DNA from: Acidimicrobiia bacterium
GTDB lineage: Bacteria > Actinomycetota > Acidimicrobiia > Acidimicrobiales > SZUA-35
DNA: 8,484 nt
NCBI GenBank assembly: GCA_029857855.1
Contig: JAOUGG010000080.1
Coordinates: 1 to 8,484 of the forward strand
Direction of reading: 5' to 3'
The number at the start of each line of letters is the position of its first letter. Position 1 is the stretch's first letter. The translations under genes were made by a program, and so were the position numbers. The notes below the pieces were generated by a model, which was given only the letters and a program-made list of their open reading frames with translations, was not told the DNA's origin and searched no databases. Below are positions 5,176 to 8,484 of the stretch, one piece after another.

Positions 5176-6537
5176 GTGGTGAACCGTCGCATCTACGGCC
5201 TCGAGACCGAGTACGGAGTAACCTGCACGTTGCGGGGCCAGCGCAGGCTGAGCCCCGACGAAGTGGCCCGCTACCTGTTCCGTCGGGTGGTCTCGTGGGG
5301 CCGTTCGTCGAACGTGTTCCTGGTCAACGGCGCACGGCTGTATCTCGACGTCGGCTCCCATCCCGAATACGCCACTGCCGAATGTGACACGATCGGCGAG
5401 GTCGTCGTGCACGACAAGGCCGGGGAGCGGATTCTCGAGGAGCTGCTCGGCTCGGCCGAGGAACGGCTGCTCGACGAGGGCATTCGGGGCAAGGTCCACT
5501 TGTTCAAGAACAACACCGACTCGGCCGGGAACTCCTACGGCTGCCACGAGAACTACCTAACAACCCGAACCGACGATCTGAACCACTACGACGAGATCCT
5601 GATCCCGTTCCTGGTCAGCCGTCAGATCTACGCCGGTGCCGGCAAGGTGCTCCAGACGGCACGCGGCCCGATGTTCGCCCTCAGCCAGCGGGCCGAGCAC
5701 ATCTGGGAAGGGGTCTCATCGGCCACGACCCGCTCCCGCCCGATCATCAACACCCGCGACGAACCCCACGCCGATGCCGAGAGCTTCCGCCGGCTCCACG
5801 TGATCGTCGGCGACTCCAACATGAGCGAGTACACGACCTACCTCAAGGTCGGTGTCATGGCGGTTCTGCTCCGTATGGTCGAGGACCCCGTCTATGTGCT
5901 GCCCGACATGTCGCTCGAGAATCCCATTCGGGCCATCAGGGAGATCAGCCACGATCTGACCCTCAGTCGCAAGGTGCGGCTGGTCAACGGCCGGGAGGCT
6001 TCCGCACTTCAGATCCAGCAGGAGTATCTGGCACGGGCCCTGCGCTACCAAGAGATCCACGGCTTCCCCGACGACGAGCTGAAGGCCCTGAACATGTGGG
6101 AGCACGTGCTCACCCAGCTCGAGAGCGATCCGCTCAAACTCGACCGGGAGCTCGACTGGGTGATCAAGCACAACCTGATCGAGTCGTACCGTGAGAAACA
6201 CGGCCTGGCCCTCAGCCACCCCCGGGTGGCGCTCATCGATCTCCAGTACCACGACATCCGCCGTGAAAGCGGTGTGTTCTACCGCCTTCAAGCCCGCGAC
6301 ATGGTCGAACGTACGCTCACCGACGACCAGATGTTCGACGCCATCGACCAGCCGCCGCAGACCACCCGCGCAAAGCTGCGGGGTGACTTCATCCGCCGGG
6401 CCAAAGAGAAGAAGCGCGACTACACGGTCGACTGGGTTCATCTCAAGCTGAACGACCAGGCGCAGCGCACGGTGCTGTGCAAGGACCCGTTCAAGAGCGC
6501 CGACGAGCGGGTCGAGAAGCTGATCGCCAGCCTCTGA
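5176..6537 (+). CDS. pafA: Pup--protein ligase PafA
   Basis: PafA uses ATP to activate the C-terminal glutamate of Pup as a phosphate intermediate and joins it to substrate lysines. It shares the glutamine-synthetase-like fold of Dop but lacks the Dop loop. [13 protein letters not shown] holds the metal/ATP-site glutamate E10. The segment [20 protein letters not shown] is strongly conserved. [16 protein letters not shown] holds the catalytic D58. [19 protein letters not shown] spans 110-128 and NTRDEPHAD 192-200. The C-terminal domain has [15 protein letters not shown] and CKDPF, typical of PafA. At 453 residues the length is normal. Two GTG codons lie at the start (5176 and 5179). The second matches the mycobacterial N-terminus length better; the first fits the candidate leaderless promoter. 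The prcA stop is 70 bp upstream and pafB begins 36 bp downstream. Confidence 0.97.
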   Translation: MVNRRIYGLETEYGVTCTLRGQRRLSPDEVARYLFRRVVSWGRSSNVFLVNGARLYLDVGSHPEYATAECDTIGEVVVHDKAGERILEELLGSAEERLLDEGIRGKVHLFKNNTDSAGNSYGCHENYLTTRTDDLNHYDEILIPFLVSRQIYAGAGKVLQTARGPMFALSQRAEHIWEGVSSATTRSRPIINTRDEPHADAESFRRLHVIVGDSNMSEYTTYLKVGVMAVLLRMVEDPVYVLPDMSLENPIRAIREISHDLTLSRKVRLVNGREASALQIQQEYLARALRYQEIHGFPDDELKALNMWEHVLTQLESDPLKLDRELDWVIKHNLIESYREKHGLALSHPRVALIDLQYHDIRRESGVFYRLQARDMVERTLTDDQMFDAIDQPPQTTRAKLRGDFIRRAKEKKRDYTVDWVHLKLNDQAQRTVLCKDPFKSADERVEKLIASL

Positions 6538-6556
6538 CACGGACCGCCGGGCAACG

Positions 6557-6574
6557 TCGCTACTGTGGTAGCGA
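6557..6574 (+). promoter_or_regulatory. Palindrome with embedded -10-like box at the pafB start
   Basis: TCGCTAC and GTAGCGA form a perfect 7-bp inverted repeat around TGTG. The left arm and loop contain TACTGT (6561-6566), a TANNNT match ending 7 nt before ATG 6574. The right arm ends on the A of that ATG. No Shine-Dalgarno is present, which favours leaderless translation. A symmetrical site over a promoter in front of a regulator gene suggests autoregulation, but a chance palindrome cannot be excluded. A CTGACA at 6534-6539 is a possible -35 but its 21-bp spacing is long. Confidence 0.4.
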
Positions 6575-7611
6575 TGTCGGTCACCAAGCTCGAACGACTG
6601 CTCAACCTCACCGCTGTGCTGTTGAACACCGCGCGTCCGCTCACCGCCGAGCAGATCCGCCGGCGGGTCGAAGGCTACCCGGATTCGGGCAGCGCCTTCC
6701 ATCGGGCTTTCGAGCGGGACAAGGACGACCTTCGGGTCATGGGAATTCCGCTCACTGTGGAACGGGTTCCGGCCACGGACCCGCCGGTCGACGGCTACCG
6801 GATCGATCCGGCCGAGTACTACCTGGCCGATCCCGGTCTCGATCCCGATGAGCTCGCTGCGCTGCACCTGGCCTCGCTCTCGGTCCGGGTCGACGGCATC
6901 GACGATGACGAGGAGGCGCTTTGGAAGCTGGGTGGCCTTGCCTCCGACTCGGTCGACGGCGGGGCGCGGACGGCCACACTGCGGGGATCGGGTGGGGCAT
7001 CGGCCGGACCCGGTGTGATGCAGGGGGTCGTGGCCAACCTCCCGACCGATCCGGCACTGGTTCCCATCTTCCAGGCGATCACCGCCAACGAGACGATCTC
7101 GTTCCCGTACCGGGGCAACACTCGCACGCTGGACCCTTGGCGGCTCGACTTCCACCGTGGTCGGTGGTATCTCACCGGCTACGACCATGACCGTGACGGT
7201 CAGCGGAATTTCCGACTGGACCGAATCGAGGGGGCGGTGGAGCGCACGGGTCGTCCTGTCGCCTCCCAGCGCCCGGCGAGTGTCTCCGACGGTCCGCTCC
7301 AGGCCTGGGAGTTCGGGAGCGACCGGCAGGTGACCGCTCGATTGCTGGTCGACGAGAGTCATGCGTCGGCCGCCGCCCGCTTCCTCGGACCCGACGTCTC
7401 GGCCGAACGCCGCAACGACGGCAGCATCGTGTTCGACGTCCCGGTCGTGCGGACCGAGGCCTTCCGCACCTTCGTTCTCGGGTTCCTCGAACACGCCGAA
7501 ATCCTCGAGCCTGCCGAGTTGCGTCAGGAGATGATTGACTGGCTGCAGGCGATCGTGGCCCACCGGCCGGCAGGCTCGGTGGCGAGCGGTGCCGAGGGGG
7601 CCGACCGATGA
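6574..7611 (+). CDS. pafB: WYL-domain transcriptional regulator PafB
   Basis: PafB is one half of the PafBC activator, which in mycobacteria switches on the LexA-independent DNA-damage response; its WYL domains sense single-stranded DNA. Despite the name it is not needed for pupylation. The 345-residue protein begins MSVTKLERLLNL, close to the mycobacterial start. Residues 1 to about 70 form the winged helix-turn-helix (LTAEQIRRRVEGY then FERDKDDLRVMGIPL). A linker region rich in Gly/Ala around 130-148 leads to the WYL domain, with W198-Y199-L200 in RGRWYLTGYD, followed by the NFRLDRIEG basic segment. A C-terminal WCX-type extension fills about 245-330. ATG 6574 is preferred over the in-frame GTG 6565, which falls within the palindrome and has no ribosome site. 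The stop overlaps the pafC ATG (ATGA), so the partners are translationally coupled. Confidence 0.93.
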   Translation: MSVTKLERLLNLTAVLLNTARPLTAEQIRRRVEGYPDSGSAFHRAFERDKDDLRVMGIPLTVERVPATDPPVDGYRIDPAEYYLADPGLDPDELAALHLASLSVRVDGIDDDEEALWKLGGLASDSVDGGARTATLRGSGGASAGPGVMQGVVANLPTDPALVPIFQAITANETISFPYRGNTRTLDPWRLDFHRGRWYLTGYDHDRDGQRNFRLDRIEGAVERTGRPVASQRPASVSDGPLQAWEFGSDRQVTARLLVDESHASAAARFLGPDVSAERRNDGSIVFDVPVVRTEAFRTFVLGFLEHAEILEPAELRQEMIDWLQAIVAHRPAGSVASGAEGADR

Positions 7612-8484
7612 GTCGCACCACGGCCGGTGATCGTCTGCGCAGGGTGCTCGCCGTCGTTCCCTGGATCGTGGCCAACCCCGGCCACCGGGTGGCTGACGTG
7701 GCCGCCCGATTTGGCCTTCGGGAGGCCGATCTCCTCTCCGATCTGGAGGTCGTCTACATGGTCGGCCTGCCGCCGTACTCGCCCGACGCCTTGATCGACG
7801 TTCAGATCGACGACGAGGGCCGGGTTTCGATCCTGCTGGCCGACTACTTCTCCCGGCCGCTGCGGCTGACACCCGGCCAGGGCCTGGCGCTGCTGGCGTC
7901 GTCCGAGGCGCTGTTGTCGGTTCCCGGAACCGACCCCGACGGGGCGCTGGCCCGGGCGCTCGACAAGCTGGCCCAGGTCGTGGGCGTCGACGGCGCCGAC
8001 GCCGTCGACATCAGGCTCGGGTCGGCGGAACACGACACCCTCGATCAGCTCCGGCTGGCGGCGGCAGAGGCGACCGAGGTCGAGATCCTCTACTACTCGT
8101 ACAACCGTGACGCCCGGACAGAACGTGCCGTGGCGCCGTGGCGGGTGTTCGCCGAATCAGGAAACTGGTACGTCCACGCCTGGTGTCACACCGCGGAGGG
8201 TGAACGAATCTTCCGCGTCGACCGGATCGAGTCGCTGACACCGTTGTATCGGCCGGCCCGGATGCCGGCCGATGGCGAGAGGGAGCGGATCGGTGTGTTC
8301 CAGCCCCGTGAAGGCACACCTCGGGTCACGCTCCGCCTGGAGCCGGATGCCGCCTGGGTGGTCGACAACTATCCGAGCGAAAAGGTCGAGCAGCAGGCCG
8401 ACGGACGCCTGACGGTCGAGCTGGCCATCACGGAGGTGCCCTGGCTCGAACGGCTTCTCGTGAGCCTCGGGCCTCAGGCCGAGA
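7608..8484 (+). CDS. pafC: WYL-domain transcriptional regulator PafC, 3'-truncated by the window edge
   Basis: This is the partner of PafB in the heterodimeric DNA-damage activator. ATG 7608 overlaps the pafB stop by 4 bp, and the frame stays open for 292 codons to the window end. The N-terminus, with DRLRRVLAVVPWIVANPGHR then VADVAARFGL, is a helix-turn-helix of the PafC type. YMVGLPPYSPDALIDV and DYFSRPLRLTPGQGLALLAS are conserved PafC stretches. The WYL domain covers roughly 145-210 and includes VEILYYSYNRD, NWYVHAWCH and RIFRVDRIESL. At 187-189 the signature reads W-Y-V instead of W-Y-L, an oddity although related proteins vary here. About 75 residues of the C-terminal WCX region are present; family length suggests some tens of residues are missing. 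What follows pafC lies outside the window. Confidence 0.92.
   Translation, partial: MSRTTAGDRLRRVLAVVPWIVANPGHRVADVAARFGLREADLLSDLEVVYMVGLPPYSPDALIDVQIDDEGRVSILLADYFSRPLRLTPGQGLALLASSEALLSVPGTDPDGALARALDKLAQVVGVDGADAVDIRLGSAEHDTLDQLRLAAAEATEVEILYYSYNRDARTERAVAPWRVFAESGNWYVHAWCHTAEGERIFRVDRIESLTPLYRPARMPADGERERIGVFQPREGTPRVTLRLEPDAAWVVDNYPSEKVEQQADGRLTVELAITEVPWLERLLVSLGPQAE

Noticed and set aside
6565..7611. pafB start at GTG 6565
   Set aside because: There is no ribosome site, it falls in the palindrome and -10-like box, and ATG 6574 matches the family N-terminus.
5716..7872. Reverse-strand open frame of 718 codons across pafA, pafB and pafC
   Set aside because: It lies antisense to three convincing genes, its translation is low in complexity (Arg/Gly/Asp/Val-rich), it crosses gene boundaries and matches no family. 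Long antisense frames are expected opposite high-GC coding DNA.

Overview
The window is a compact, all-forward Pup-proteasome locus from a high-GC actinobacterium. Gene order is arc(mpa) - dop - pup - prcB - prcA - pafA - pafB - pafC. The identifications rest on long stretches that match the well-known mycobacterial proteins as I remember them. Actinobacterial origin is close to certain. A lineage outside Mycobacterium, possibly Acidimicrobiia-like, is only an impression from sequence divergence. The window cuts off the 5' end of arc and the 3' end of pafC.

Layout. Bases 1-1475 encode the AAA unfoldase ARC/Mpa, which lacks its N-terminal coiled coil only because the window starts inside the gene. 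dop (1509-3020) is the depupylase/deamidase. pup (3096-3293) encodes a 65-residue modifier that already ends in Gly-Gly-Glu. A 212-bp gap follows, with two perfect hairpins directly after pup and a 44-bp tandem repeat in front of prcB. prcB (3506-4324) and prcA (4425-5105) encode the 20S beta and alpha subunits. pafA (5176-6537) is the Pup ligase. pafB (6574-7611) and pafC (7608 to the window end) encode the paired WYL-domain regulators and overlap by 4 bp.

How it works together. PafA joins the C-terminal glutamate of Pup to substrate lysines, and Dop removes it again. ARC grips the Pup helix, unfolds the tagged protein and feeds it into the PrcBA core, docking through its C-terminal GQYL tail. 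PafB and PafC form the linked DNA-damage transcription activator. The enzymes carry the expected catalytic residues.

The main novelty is at the prcB/prcA junction. A 104-bp insertion is bounded by a 14-bp direct repeat that contains the prcA start. It carries a 35-codon ORF whose start overlaps the prcB stop and whose stop overlaps the prcA start, both as ATGA. This is the arrangement described for mycobacterial interspersed repetitive units (MIRUs). The insert also contains a diverged piece of the 44-bp repeat found upstream of prcB, which suggests a dispersed repeat family in this genome. Further points of interest are the hairpins after pup, a palindrome abutting the pafB start, and -10-like boxes placed for leaderless or near-leaderless starts of prcB, pafA and pafB.
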